Part shown: positions 1-8,286 of the stretch, one piece after another
Position numbering within the stretch: position 1 is the stretch's first letter
Layout of the letters: every line of letters begins with the position of its first letter
Assembly (NCBI GenBank): GCA_947378465.1
Contig: CANCJZ010000006.1
Location: 1-33,870, forward strand
DNA length: 33,870 bases
Origin: Flavobacteriaceae bacterium
GTDB taxonomy: Bacteria; Bacteroidota; Bacteroidia; Flavobacteriales; Flavobacteriaceae
Reading direction: 5' to 3'
Translations under genes and position numbers: made by a program
The notes under the pieces: model-generated
Told to the model about the DNA's origin: nothing
The model's input: the letters and a program-made list of their open reading frames with translations, nothing else
The model's database searches: none

Positions 1-180
1 TGGTTAGACAAACCAAGAGAAGAAGCGTTGAGAAGTCAAATCGCTTCCGATCCGCATTCCCCTGCTAAATTCCGTATCAATGGAGTAGTGCGTAACGTAC
101 CTGAATTCTACGAAGCATTCAAAATTAAACCAACAGATTCTCTTTACCTTGCTCCTGAAAAGCGAGTGAAAATTTGGTAA
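1..180 (+). CDS. M13-family zinc metallopeptidase, C-terminal end (partial)
   Basis: This is the last 59 codons of a gene that begins before the window. The reading frame is open from base 1 and ends with TAA at 178-180. The translated tail contains FRINGVVRNVPEFYEAF and ends in YLAPEKRVKIW. That matches the conserved C-terminus of neprilysin/PepO-type (M13) metallopeptidases, where a C-terminal tryptophan and a 'P-E-x-R-x-x-I-W' ending are typical. The catalytic HExxH region lies outside the window, so activity cannot be judged. In Bacteroidota these enzymes are usually exported and cleave oligopeptides in the periplasm or at the surface. A strong intrinsic terminator follows directly, so the gene ends its own transcription unit. 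Confidence 0.85.
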   Translation, partial: WLDKPREEALRSQIASDPHSPAKFRINGVVRNVPEFYEAFKIKPTDSLYLAPEKRVKIW

Positions 181-190
181 TCAATAACAC

Positions 191-221
191 AAAGCCAACT
201 CAATTGAGTTGGCTTTTTTTT
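191..221 (+). terminator. Intrinsic terminator after the M13 peptidase gene
   Basis: AAGCCAACTCAA is followed immediately by its perfect complement TTGAGTTGGCTT and then a run of T. The 12+12 base palindrome plus U-tract is a textbook rho-independent terminator located 11 bases after the stop codon. Confidence 0.9.
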
Positions 222-472
222 GTTGTAAGTTGTTTTTGTTGTAAGTTGTAGGTTCTACGCGTAAGTTCTATGTGTAAGTTCTATGTTATGGTTTTAGGAC
301 TCTTGGTTATAAGTTCAGTATTTCATTCATAATTCATAATTTCTTTCCATCGTCTCTATTTCTATACGCTATATCTTTCTTCTTTCTTCTTTCTTCTGAT
401 CTCAACGTCTATTTGACTATTCTCTATATTCTTGAGCAATATCTTTCTTCTAACTTCTTTCTTCTTTCCTCT
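222..472. repeat. Low-complexity intergenic spacer with GTTGTAGGTT-type and TTTCTTC repeats
   Basis: No gene is visible here. The left part holds degenerate direct repeats of the form GTAAGTTGTAGGTT / GTAAGTTCTATGT (about 225-285). The right part has polypyrimidine repeats, (CTTTCTT)n at about 375-397 and again at 441-470. The 13-mer TAAGTTGTAGGTT recurs exactly at 13222-13234, and GTTGTAGGTTCTrYGCGT recurs at 33495-33512, so this belongs to a family dispersed over the window. The spacer lies between a plus-strand gene end and a minus-strand gene end. Confidence 0.6.
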
Positions 473-1471
473 CTAAAGAGACTTCCTCAATATCAACTGC
501 GACGGATTTTCCAATTGTTCTTTCTTATTGTTTACAACCATTTCGGCTAGAGTTTGTCCCATCGCTTTAAAGTCCGTGGAGATAGTAGTGATACCATTTT
601 CAACCACCTTTTTGAGGGAAGTATCGTTATAAGAAATAATCCCAAAGTCGGTTCCTAGGTGGAAGTGTTGTTTTTTAGCTTGTACAATAACATTCACTAA
701 ATGCTCGTCATTAGGGATGATGAATACACTGCCTTTGGCTATTTCTTCTTCTATAAAATCAGTGATGATTTGATATTCAAAACCAAATTCATTGCAGAAC
801 AATTGAAAGCCTTCCACCATTCCGATAGGTTCCTTATGTCCTGGGAAAATAAGCAATAGCTTTTGGTATTTTTTTAATAAAGAAGTTCCTTTAAGTAAAG
901 CATTATAGATATCCGTCACAAAGTTTTGATGCACGGATGGGTAGTCTTTGAGTTCTGGATTCGTTTGATCCAATATATACACATCTTGCCGGGGTAATCC
1001 TTTAATATAAGGAGTAGCTCCTTTTAAGTTAGTTGGCATAATGATGTATTTGGAATAGTTGCCATTACTTTCATTGATTAACTTTTTAAACATATCCAGA
1101 TTGAAATGATGGAAATAGATGTCTATTTGAGCTCGGTTGTCCATTGCTTTCAAAAAGGAATTGTACAATTCCTCTTTAAAAGCATTCAATTCGTCAAACA
1201 ACACAAAGATGCGTTGCTCAAAACTAAACTCCACACTTTTTACATAATACCCTTTTCCAGGGATGGCATAGACAATACCTCGTTTTTTGAGTTCTTCATA
1301 AGCTAATAATACAGTGTCGCGGGAGATGCCAAACTCCAAGCTGATTTTGTTAACGGAAGGCAATTTGTCATTTCGAAAGAGGCGTTCGTCTGCAATTGCC
1401 ATTTCGATAGAAAGCACAATTTGCTTGTATTTTGGAACAGTAGAACTGTTTTCGATTTGTAATAATTTCAT
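473..1471 (-). CDS. GntR-family regulator with LacI-type sugar-sensing domain (AraR-like architecture)
   Basis: The protein is 332 residues from the internal ATG at 1471. The ORF track starts 55 codons earlier, but the extra N-terminus is unlike a GntR protein and would run through the divergent promoter region. Residues about 10-75 form a winged-helix GntR domain (VPKYKQIVLSIEMAIADERL, LPSVNKISLEFGISRDTVLLAYEELKKRGIVY, GKGYYVKS). Residues about 85-330 resemble a LacI/periplasmic-binding-protein sensor (GIISYNDTSLKKVVENGITTIS near the end). This GntR-HTH plus LacI-sensor layout is known from AraR-like repressors. It lies divergent to the galactose operon and is the obvious candidate local regulator, probably a repressor released by galactose or a galactoside. 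The effector is inferred, not seen. Confidence 0.85.
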   Translation of the reverse strand: MKLLQIENSSTVPKYKQIVLSIEMAIADERLFRNDKLPSVNKISLEFGISRDTVLLAYEELKKRGIVYAIPGKGYYVKSVEFSFEQRIFVLFDELNAFKEELYNSFLKAMDNRAQIDIYFHHFNLDMFKKLINESNGNYSKYIIMPTNLKGATPYIKGLPRQDVYILDQTNPELKDYPSVHQNFVTDIYNALLKGTSLLKKYQKLLLIFPGHKEPIGMVEGFQLFCNEFGFEYQIITDFIEEEIAKGSVFIIPNDEHLVNVIVQAKKQHFHLGTDFGIISYNDTSLKKVVENGITTISTDFKAMGQTLAEMVVNNKKEQLENPSQLILRKSL

Positions 1472-1492
1472 AGAAGTAGGTTCAAAAGAATC

Positions 1493-1562
1493 AAACTGGT
1501 GGCAAGATACAAAAAAACTGGTAGGTACTAGTATGGTAGAATGGTGTGGTTTTATACTTTTG
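1493..1562 (+). promoter_or_regulatory. Divergent promoter/operator region of the galactose operon
   Basis: The space between the regulator and galM holds TACTTTTG at 1555-1562, an exact match to the Bacteroidota -7 element TAnnTTTG, 22 bases before the galM start. No good -33 box is seen, as is common for regulated promoters. Upstream is a direct repeat AAACTGGT at 1493-1500 and 1515-1522, exactly 22 bases (two helical turns) apart. The palindrome TACTAGTA lies at 1526-1533. These are plausible operator half-sites for the adjacent GntR/LacI regulator; the binding assignment is inference. Confidence 0.45.
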
Positions 1563-1584
1563 GTATCACATTGATAAAAAACAA

Positions 1585-2631
1585 ATGCAAAAAAACCATA
1601 TTTCTCAAATTGATCCCTCAATAAATGTGAAATCATTCGGATTGTTAGCCGATGGAACCGAGATCAATGGTTATACTTTAACCAATAAAAACGGCTTAAG
1701 TTGCGAAGTGCTCAATTATGGAGCCACCATCAAATCCTTAATGATTCCCACTTCTACTGGCAAAGTAGTAGATGTGGTATTGGGATTCGAAACGATTGAA
1801 GATTATGTCAATTCGTTCCAATTGCCTAATGCTACTTATTTTGGAACCGTTGTAGGGCGTTATGCGGGAAGAATCAATCAAGGTCAATTTGAATTGAATG
1901 GCAAGCTTATTCAGTTAAGTCAAAACCACAATCAGCATCAAATTCACGGAGGAATCAAAGGTTTTAGTTTGCATGCTTGGGAGGTTATTGATTGTAATGA
2001 AAATGAAAATCCGTCAATTACTTTACAGTATATAAGTCCTGATGGGGAAGAAGGTTATCCTGCCGAAGTTAGGGTTGAGGTTAAATATACCCTTACGGAA
2101 ATGAACGAGCTGCAAGTACATTTTAAAGCAACTTCTTCCGAAGACACCGTAATTAACCTGACGCAACACAGTTATTTTAATTTAAACGGACACCAGCATA
2201 AAGTGATTGGTCAACAATTGCAAGTACATTCCAATCAAATTCTAGAAACTACAAACGAGTTAATTCCTACTGGAAATTTTATATCTTTAAAAGATAATGC
2301 CTTTGACTTTTCAATACCTAACGATTGTCCCACAATGATTGACACCACCTTTGTACTGTCCCAAGCCGATGCCGTGGTATTGTTTAGTAAACAAAACCAA
2401 CTTCAAATGAGTGTTACTACCAATCAACCTGCTGTGCATATTTATGTAGGCGGGAATTGTTTTGACCAAATCAAAGGAAAAGAAGGAGCTGCTTATCATC
2501 CTTTAAGTGGAATTTGTTTTGAAGCACAGAATTTCCCCGATGCTCCTAATCATTCTCATTTTCCTTCATCTGTATTGAAAAAAGGAAGTATTTACCATCA
2601 TCAAACCGCATTTAAATTCGATATTTTATAA
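1585..2631 (+). CDS. galM: Aldose 1-epimerase (mutarotase)
   Basis: Interconverts the anomers of galactose and other aldoses, supplying alpha-D-galactose to galactokinase. The chosen ATG at 1585 gives 348 residues, a normal GalM length; the earlier ORF start at 1546 would overlap the promoter. Family residues are visible: H121 in QIHGG, H195 in LTQHSYFNLNG (general acid), and E313 in GICFEAQNFPDAPNH (general base). No signal peptide is seen, so it is cytoplasmic. It is the first gene of the galactose operon, and the GH53 gene starts 2 bases after its stop. The substrate is set by context; other aldoses are possible. Confidence 0.93.
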   Translation: MQKNHISQIDPSINVKSFGLLADGTEINGYTLTNKNGLSCEVLNYGATIKSLMIPTSTGKVVDVVLGFETIEDYVNSFQLPNATYFGTVVGRYAGRINQGQFELNGKLIQLSQNHNQHQIHGGIKGFSLHAWEVIDCNENENPSITLQYISPDGEEGYPAEVRVEVKYTLTEMNELQVHFKATSSEDTVINLTQHSYFNLNGHQHKVIGQQLQVHSNQILETTNELIPTGNFISLKDNAFDFSIPNDCPTMIDTTFVLSQADAVVLFSKQNQLQMSVTTNQPAVHIYVGGNCFDQIKGKEGAAYHPLSGICFEAQNFPDAPNHSHFPSSVLKKGSIYHHQTAFKFDIL

Positions 2632-2633
2632 TT

Positions 2634-3686
2634 ATGAAAACGATACAAATAAGTTTATTACTAGTTCTAGCTGTGTTTTTACCTTCTTGCAGTCATACGC
2701 AAGTGAGTAATAGTCCAAGTACCCCTGTAACTCCAGCGTCCAATTTTTCTAAAGGAGCTGACATTGGTTGGTTGGCACAAATGGAGGCTACCGGCTATCA
2801 TTTTTATGATGCTGATGGCAGTGAAAAGGATTGTTTACAACTACTAAAAGATAGAGGTATTAACACCATTCGTTTGCGTGTATGGGTAAATCCATCCAAC
2901 GATAAAATTAATGGACATTGCAGTAAAGACGAAACAGTAGCGATGGCCGTTCGTGCACACAATATGGGAATGCGCATTATGATAGACTTTCATTACAGCG
3001 ATTCATGGGCAGATCCAAGTAAGCAAACTAAACCTGCGGCATGGGCATCACATAGTTTTTCTTCCTTAATGGACGATGTTTATAATCACACTTATGATGT
3101 GTTGCATAGCTTAAAATCAGCTGGAGTTACTCCTGAGTGGGTACAAATTGGGAATGAAATTCCTGGTGGGATGTTATGGCCTGAAGGAAGCACTTCTAAT
3201 TTTAGTCAATTGGCGCAATTGCTCAACAAAGGTTATGATGCTACCAAAGCAGTCGATCCTGCGATAAAAGTAATTGTTCATATTGATCAAGGGAATGACA
3301 ATATCAAATTCCGTTGGTTCTTTGACAATGCCACTACTAATGGAGTTAAATATGATGTGATTGGCGCTTCGTATTATCCGTATTGGATCAATAGTGATTA
3401 TACCACTACGATAAATAACTTGGCAGCAAACCTTAATGATATGGCTTCGCGTTATAATAAAGAAGTGATGGTAGTTGAAGTTGGTGGCGATTTTACCTTG
3501 GTTCAAAACACCCACGATATGTTAGTAGCTGTAATCAATGCGGTTAAAAATGTCCCTAACAGCAAAGGACTAGGGGTGATATATTGGGAACCTGAAGGAG
3601 AAAAAAGTTGGAGTGGATACCAATTGAATTGTTGGCAATCCAATGGAAAACCTTCTACCGCCTTAGATGCCTTCAAATACAATTAA
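2634..3686 (+). CDS. GH53 arabinogalactan endo-beta-1,4-galactanase, lipoprotein
   Basis: Predicted to cut the beta-1,4-galactan backbone of type I arabinogalactan or pectin side chains into galacto-oligosaccharides. The 350-residue protein begins with a lipoprotein signal ending LPSC (lipid-attachment Cys19), so it should be anchored in the outer membrane. No acidic run follows the Cys, so the Bacteroidota surface-export signal is not obvious and the protein may face the periplasm. The GH53 TIM barrel covers about 38-348: GADIGWLAQMEATG at the start, GINTIRLRVWVNP, DFHYSDSWADP, acid/base E175 in QIGNEIPGGMLWP, and probable nucleophile E282 in VMVVEVGG, then GVIYWEPEG near the end. It lies between galM and the GH2 gene with 2- and 7-base gaps, so it is cotranscribed with them. 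Confidence 0.93.
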   Translation: MKTIQISLLLVLAVFLPSCSHTQVSNSPSTPVTPASNFSKGADIGWLAQMEATGYHFYDADGSEKDCLQLLKDRGINTIRLRVWVNPSNDKINGHCSKDETVAMAVRAHNMGMRIMIDFHYSDSWADPSKQTKPAAWASHSFSSLMDDVYNHTYDVLHSLKSAGVTPEWVQIGNEIPGGMLWPEGSTSNFSQLAQLLNKGYDATKAVDPAIKVIVHIDQGNDNIKFRWFFDNATTNGVKYDVIGASYYPYWINSDYTTTINNLAANLNDMASRYNKEVMVVEVGGDFTLVQNTHDMLVAVINAVKNVPNSKGLGVIYWEPEGEKSWSGYQLNCWQSNGKPSTALDAFKYN

Positions 3687-3693
3687 GATATCG

Positions 3694-5991
3694 ATGAAGA
3701 AATTAGCACTACTGTTTTCAATAGTTCTTACTACTCTTGCTGTGGCACAATCGCGGAGCAAGGTGAATTTTGGCACTGATTGGCAATTCAAAAGCTCAGA
3801 AACAGCTGCTTGGGAGCAAGTCAGTTTGCCTCATACCGCCCGATTGGAAAATTTAGTGGTGGTCAATCAGTTTCAAGGGGTGTGTTATTACCAAAAGAAA
3901 TTCCAAATCCACAGCAGTCCTAATCAGAAACAATTCCTCTATTTTGAAGGCGTAATGATGGAGGCCGAGGTGTTTGTAAATGCTATCCCAGTTGCCCATC
4001 ACAAAGGAGGTTATCTTCCGTTTACCGTTGATATCAGCAAAGCAATCAAAGACAATCAGGAGAATGTAGTTACCGTAAAAGTAACCAATGTTGACAATCC
4101 TGAAATCCCACCAGGGAAACCCATCAAGGATTTGGATTTTAACTATTATGGTGGAATCTACCGCAATGTTTATTTGATTACCACGCCTAAACTTTATTTT
4201 ACCGATGCGGTGGAAGCCCATCAAAAAGCAGGAGGAGGAATCTCCATTCATTTTGATTCGATTACTGCTCAAAAAGCTTTGGGAACCATTAAAGCCTTCG
4301 TTAAAAATGAAGAAGCATTTCCAAAAAAAGTTAGCCTAAAAGCAGTGTTGACGGAAACTAAAAACAGTCTTGAAAACCACTCTAAAATAGTCGAAATTCC
4401 TGCTAATTCTTCCTTAGAAATCAGTTTGCCTATTACAGTAAATAATCCCAAGCTTTGGTCCACACAACACCCTAATTTATATAATTTAGAAATTAGTTTG
4501 ATAGCGGATAAGACAACAATTGATGTACAAAACACTAAGGTTGGAATTCGCAAAATTGCAATTAAAGAAGAGGGTTTGTATTTGAATGATGTTAAAACAT
4601 TTCTCAACGGTACTAACCGCCATCAAGAATATCCTTACATCGGTTATGCTCTTTCGGATGAAGCGCAATATAGAGATGCTGTAAAAATAAAAACCGCTGG
4701 ATTTGACTTTGTCCGTCTTTCGCATTATCCACAATCGGAAGCGTTTTTGAATGCTTGTGATGCCTTGGGGATATTGGTGATGGATTGTATTTCGGGCTGG
4801 CAGTTTTTTGGAAATCAAACTTTTCAAAACAATTCCTATCAAGAGATACGCGATTTAGCGCATCGTGATCGCAATCATCCTTCGGTGCTTTTTTGGGAAG
4901 TTTCCCTAAATGAAAGCAGTATGGATGCAAATTATATGAAAACCGCCAATGCGGTTCTAAAAGAAGAACTCCCTTATAAAGACACTTATACCGCGGGTTG
5001 GATTGACAACGCCAATTACGATTTGTACATTCCTGCACGGCAGCACGGCAAAGCGCCGGACTATTGGACGCAGTACGACAAAGGGTCTCGTAAAATACTA
5101 ATTGCAGAATACGGCGACTGGGAATATTACGCCCAAAATGCTGGCTTTAATCAAAAAGAATTTGCTGGATTAAAAGAAGAAGAACGCACTTCGCGTCAAT
5201 TCCGAAGCAATGGCGAAAAGCGAATGCTGCAACAGGCATTTAATTTTCAAGAAGCATTTAATTCTAATTTGAAAGGAAAACAAACGATTGGTCAAGCCAA
5301 TTGGTTGATGTTTGATTACAACAGAGGCTACAGTCCCGATATCGAATCATCAGGGGTCAGCGATATTTTCAGACTGCCTAAGTTTGCCAATTATTTTTAC
5401 CAAAGCCAACGCAATGTCAATTCCGATAATTATTCCAAGCCAATGCTTTTCATTGCCAGTTATTGGAATGAAAATTCGCCTTTGGATCTCACCGTTTACA
5501 GTAATTGCGATGAGGTAGCCCTATATCTTAATGATACTTTTATTGGCAAACAAAAGCCTGCGATTACTCCTTTTTCTAATCTATTGCCGCATCCTCCATT
5601 TGTATTTAAAATGGCAGCTTTTCAAAAAGGAACTTTAAGAGCAGAAGGATTTATCAAAGGACAGAAGGTTGTTGAATCTCAAGTGAGCACTCCTGAAGTG
5701 GCGGCTAAAGTAGAAGTAGCAGCGGACTTGTCTGGAGTTGTTCTCAGTAAACAAACGTCCGATGTGATTTTTGTTTATGCCAAAATTACCGATGCTCAAG
5801 GTACCGTTGTTCCTGACGCTACCAATGAAGTTAGTTTTGCTATAGATGGCGCAACTTTAATAGGTCAAAATCCTATCAAAGCAGAGGCTGGCATTGCTAC
5901 AATATTAGTAAAAACAAATGCCAATCATAAAAATATAAAGATAAAAGCCACTGCAACTGGATTGCAGTCGGGCGCAATTGAATTACAATAA
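3694..5991 (+). CDS. GH2-family beta-galactosidase, exported
   Basis: Likely removes galactose from the galacto-oligosaccharides made by the GH53 enzyme. The ATG at 3694 gives 765 residues with a clean signal peptide (MKKLALLFSIVLTTLAVAQS); the ORF-track start nine codons earlier would spoil it. Domain order: sugar-binding jelly roll about 22-170 (FNYYGGIYRNVYL), Ig-like domain about 170-290, TIM barrel about 292-600, then Ig-like C-terminal domains to the end. The family NE pair is N406-E407 (acid/base) in VSLNESSM, and the likely nucleophile is E472 in ILIAEYGDW. Residues RLSHYPQ and HRDRNHPSV are typical of GH2. The stop overlaps the galK start by one base (TAATG), which suggests translational coupling. 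Beta-galactosidase is favoured by context; another GH2 specificity cannot be excluded. Confidence 0.88.
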   Translation: MKKLALLFSIVLTTLAVAQSRSKVNFGTDWQFKSSETAAWEQVSLPHTARLENLVVVNQFQGVCYYQKKFQIHSSPNQKQFLYFEGVMMEAEVFVNAIPVAHHKGGYLPFTVDISKAIKDNQENVVTVKVTNVDNPEIPPGKPIKDLDFNYYGGIYRNVYLITTPKLYFTDAVEAHQKAGGGISIHFDSITAQKALGTIKAFVKNEEAFPKKVSLKAVLTETKNSLENHSKIVEIPANSSLEISLPITVNNPKLWSTQHPNLYNLEISLIADKTTIDVQNTKVGIRKIAIKEEGLYLNDVKTFLNGTNRHQEYPYIGYALSDEAQYRDAVKIKTAGFDFVRLSHYPQSEAFLNACDALGILVMDCISGWQFFGNQTFQNNSYQEIRDLAHRDRNHPSVLFWEVSLNESSMDANYMKTANAVLKEELPYKDTYTAGWIDNANYDLYIPARQHGKAPDYWTQYDKGSRKILIAEYGDWEYYAQNAGFNQKEFAGLKEEERTSRQFRSNGEKRMLQQAFNFQEAFNSNLKGKQTIGQANWLMFDYNRGYSPDIESSGVSDIFRLPKFANYFYQSQRNVNSDNYSKPMLFIASYWNENSPLDLTVYSNCDEVALYLNDTFIGKQKPAITPFSNLLPHPPFVFKMAAFQKGTLRAEGFIKGQKVVESQVSTPEVAAKVEVAADLSGVVLSKQTSDVIFVYAKITDAQGTVVPDATNEVSFAIDGATLIGQNPIKAEAGIATILVKTNANHKNIKIKATATGLQSGAIELQ

Positions 5992-7175
5992 TGAAGAAGA
6001 AAAAACTCATACAAAGCACTGTTGCACATTTTCAAAAATCATTTCACAGCGAGCCTGAAGCCTTGTTTCTATCGCCAGGGCGTATCAATATTATTGGAGA
6101 ACACGTGGATTATAACGATGGTTTTGTGCTGCCAGCGGCCATCAATAAATACATTTGTTTTGCAATTTCCAAAACCAACAGCAGTGAGTGTACTTTGATT
6201 GCTATGGATTTGAACGAAGCCTATAAGTTTGACCTTGAGGATGAGTTAAAGCCTGTAGATAAAATGTGGGTCAACTATATTTTAGGAGTGATTCAACAAC
6301 TCAAAGAACGCGGTTGTGCAATTCAAGGCCTTCAAATTGTATTTAGCAGTACCATTCCTATGGGAGCAGGGCTTTCCTCTTCTGCTGCTTTGGAATGTGG
6401 GATTGGATATGCCTTTAATGATATTTTTGATTTGGGATTAAGCAAGGAAGAAATTGCTTTGATTGGACAAAAATCAGAACATACTTTTGTTGGCGTTATC
6501 TGTGGCATTATGGATCAGTTTGCTTCTGTTTTTGGACAAAAAAACAAAGTTATCAAACTCGATTGTACTACGCTGCAATACGATTATCATCCAGCGTCTT
6601 TTAAAAATTATTCCCTTTTGTTATTGGACAGCAATGTCAAACATACGCATCTTACTTCGGGTTACAATACCAGAAGAGAAGAAGTGGAATATGGCTTGAC
6701 CTTAATTAAAGCCTATTTTTCAAAAGTGCATTCGTTTCGTGATTGTACGTTGGAAATGATAGAAGAATTAAAGGAAACATTAGGCGACATTATTTATAGA
6801 CGTTGTCTTTTTGTGGTAAAAGAAATCCAACGCGTTCAAGATGCGGTTGAAGCATTGGAAGCTTCTGATTTTAATCAATTAGGGCAATTGATGTTTCAAA
6901 CCCATAAAGGATTATCCAAAGAGTATGAAGTAAGTTGTGCCGAATTGGATTTTCTGGTGGAATCCGTTCAAAATATCCCGACCGTATTAGGCGCCCGAAT
7001 GATGGGCGGAGGATTTGGAGGTTGTTCCATCAATCTGGTTCAAAAAGGAACCGAAAATCAATTAATAGCAAGCATTACTGAACAATACCGCGATACTTTT
7101 GGTATTGAACTCAAGGCTTATAAAATAAAAATTACCGAAGGAAGTCATCGTTATTATGACAAAATAGCTAAATAA
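5991..7175 (+). CDS. galK: Galactokinase
   Basis: Phosphorylates alpha-D-galactose with ATP to galactose-1-phosphate, the first committed Leloir step, in the cytoplasm. The 394-residue protein is of normal length and has all three GHMP-kinase motifs. These are the galactokinase signature PGRINIIGEHVDYNDGF (R31, E37, D40), the glycine/serine-rich ATP loop PMGAGLSSSAALE (about 123-135), and the C-terminal GARMMGGGFGGC. The likely catalytic base is D175 in CGIMDQFAS. The start codon overlaps the GH2 stop by one base. The gene is followed after 34 bases by galT. Confidence 0.97.
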   Translation: MKKKKLIQSTVAHFQKSFHSEPEALFLSPGRINIIGEHVDYNDGFVLPAAINKYICFAISKTNSSECTLIAMDLNEAYKFDLEDELKPVDKMWVNYILGVIQQLKERGCAIQGLQIVFSSTIPMGAGLSSSAALECGIGYAFNDIFDLGLSKEEIALIGQKSEHTFVGVICGIMDQFASVFGQKNKVIKLDCTTLQYDYHPASFKNYSLLLLDSNVKHTHLTSGYNTRREEVEYGLTLIKAYFSKVHSFRDCTLEMIEELKETLGDIIYRRCLFVVKEIQRVQDAVEALEASDFNQLGQLMFQTHKGLSKEYEVSCAELDFLVESVQNIPTVLGARMMGGGFGGCSINLVQKGTENQLIASITEQYRDTFGIELKAYKIKITEGSHRYYDKIAK

Positions 7176-7209
7176 CATTCCTTACTTTTAAAAAACGAAC
7201 AATAATCAA

Positions 7210-8286
7210 ATGGATACATTTAACACAAACGAACATCCCCATCGCCGATACAATCCCTTGTTGGACGAGTGGATATTGGTGTCGCCTCACCGGGCCAAAC
7301 GGCCTTGGCAAGGACAAAAGGAAAGTCTACCTGAAGAGCATCGGCCGGAACACGATCCTGAATGCTATTTGTGTTCTGGAAATACCCGTTCTAATGGAAT
7401 TCAGAACGAGGTTTATACGGATTGTTATGTGTTTGACAATGATTTTTCCGCCTTATTGCAAGAGGAGGTTGATGATAAAAACACTTCAAATGATTTGCTG
7501 CAATTAAAACCTGAAAGAGGAATTAATAGAGTGGTTTGCTTTTCGCCTCAACACAATTTGACCCTTCCGGAAATGGAAATTGCGTCGATTGAAAAAGTCA
7601 TCCAAACTTGGAAGCAACAATACTTAGAGTTGGGCAGCAAGGATTTTATTAACTATGTACAAATCTTTGAAAATAAAGGAAGCGTTATGGGATGCAGCAA
7701 TCCGCATCCACACGGACAAATTTGGGCACAATCGTCTTTGCCTACACAGGTATTGCGTACACAGAAAAATTTACACACTTATTACCATAAAAACAACAGT
7801 AGTTTGCTTCAGGATTACCTTGTTCAGGAATTAGAAGCGGAGGAACGTATTGTTATTGAAAATGATCATTTTGTTGTAGTGGTTCCTTTTTGGGCTACAT
7901 GGCCTTATGAAACTTTGTTGATTAGCAAAAGGCATTTTGGAAGTATCATTGCAATGACCAAAGAAGAAACCCATTCCTATGCCACGATATTAAAAGAGCT
8001 TACGGTTAAATACGACAATCTATTTGAAACCTCTTTTCCTTATTCCTCAGGTATTCATCAAGCGCCTACTGATCGAATGGCGCATCCCGAATGGCATTTT
8101 CACATGCACTTTTATCCCCCTTTGTTGCGCAGTGCTACCGTTAAGAAATTTATGGTGGGCTATGAAATGTTAGGCGAAGCCCAACGCGATAGCGCTCCGG
8201 AACAAAGTGCCAAAATTCTTCGTGAGCTGTCTACAGTTCATTATAAAACTAAAAAACAACATTTGGATGCAAACATTAGCTACTAA
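7210..8286 (+). CDS. galT: Galactose-1-phosphate uridylyltransferase
   Basis: Transfers UMP from UDP-glucose to galactose-1-phosphate, giving UDP-galactose and glucose-1-phosphate. At 358 residues it is a class I, HIT-superfamily GalT. The active-site motif is CSNPHPHGQIW, with H166-P-H168-G-Q170; H168 is the expected nucleophile that forms the UMP adduct. A CYLC motif (52-55) is in the usual place of the N-terminal metal site, and the C-terminal half has WHFHMHFYPPLLRS. The N-terminal HRRYNPLLDEWILVSPHRAKRPW is highly characteristic. Its 3' end overlaps the start of the symporter gene by 20 bases. UDP-galactose 4-epimerase (galE), needed to close the cycle, is not in this window and must be encoded elsewhere. 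Confidence 0.97.
   Translation: MDTFNTNEHPHRRYNPLLDEWILVSPHRAKRPWQGQKESLPEEHRPEHDPECYLCSGNTRSNGIQNEVYTDCYVFDNDFSALLQEEVDDKNTSNDLLQLKPERGINRVVCFSPQHNLTLPEMEIASIEKVIQTWKQQYLELGSKDFINYVQIFENKGSVMGCSNPHPHGQIWAQSSLPTQVLRTQKNLHTYYHKNNSSLLQDYLVQELEAEERIVIENDHFVVVVPFWATWPYETLLISKRHFGSIIAMTKEETHSYATILKELTVKYDNLFETSFPYSSGIHQAPTDRMAHPEWHFHMHFYPPLLRSATVKKFMVGYEMLGEAQRDSAPEQSAKILRELSTVHYKTKKQHLDANISY

Noticed and set aside
181-472. tRNA or small RNA gene in the first spacer
   Set aside because: No cloverleaf-like GGTTCRA loop with flanking stems was found; the sequence is low-complexity.
1472-1636. N-terminal extension of the GntR regulator in the ORF track
   Set aside because: The 55 extra residues are not GntR-like, and the segment overlaps the divergent promoter and the galM start.
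4486-5038. Minus-strand ORFs of 112-141 residues opposite the GH2 gene
   Set aside because: These are shadows of a well supported long coding region with catalytic motifs on the plus strand.
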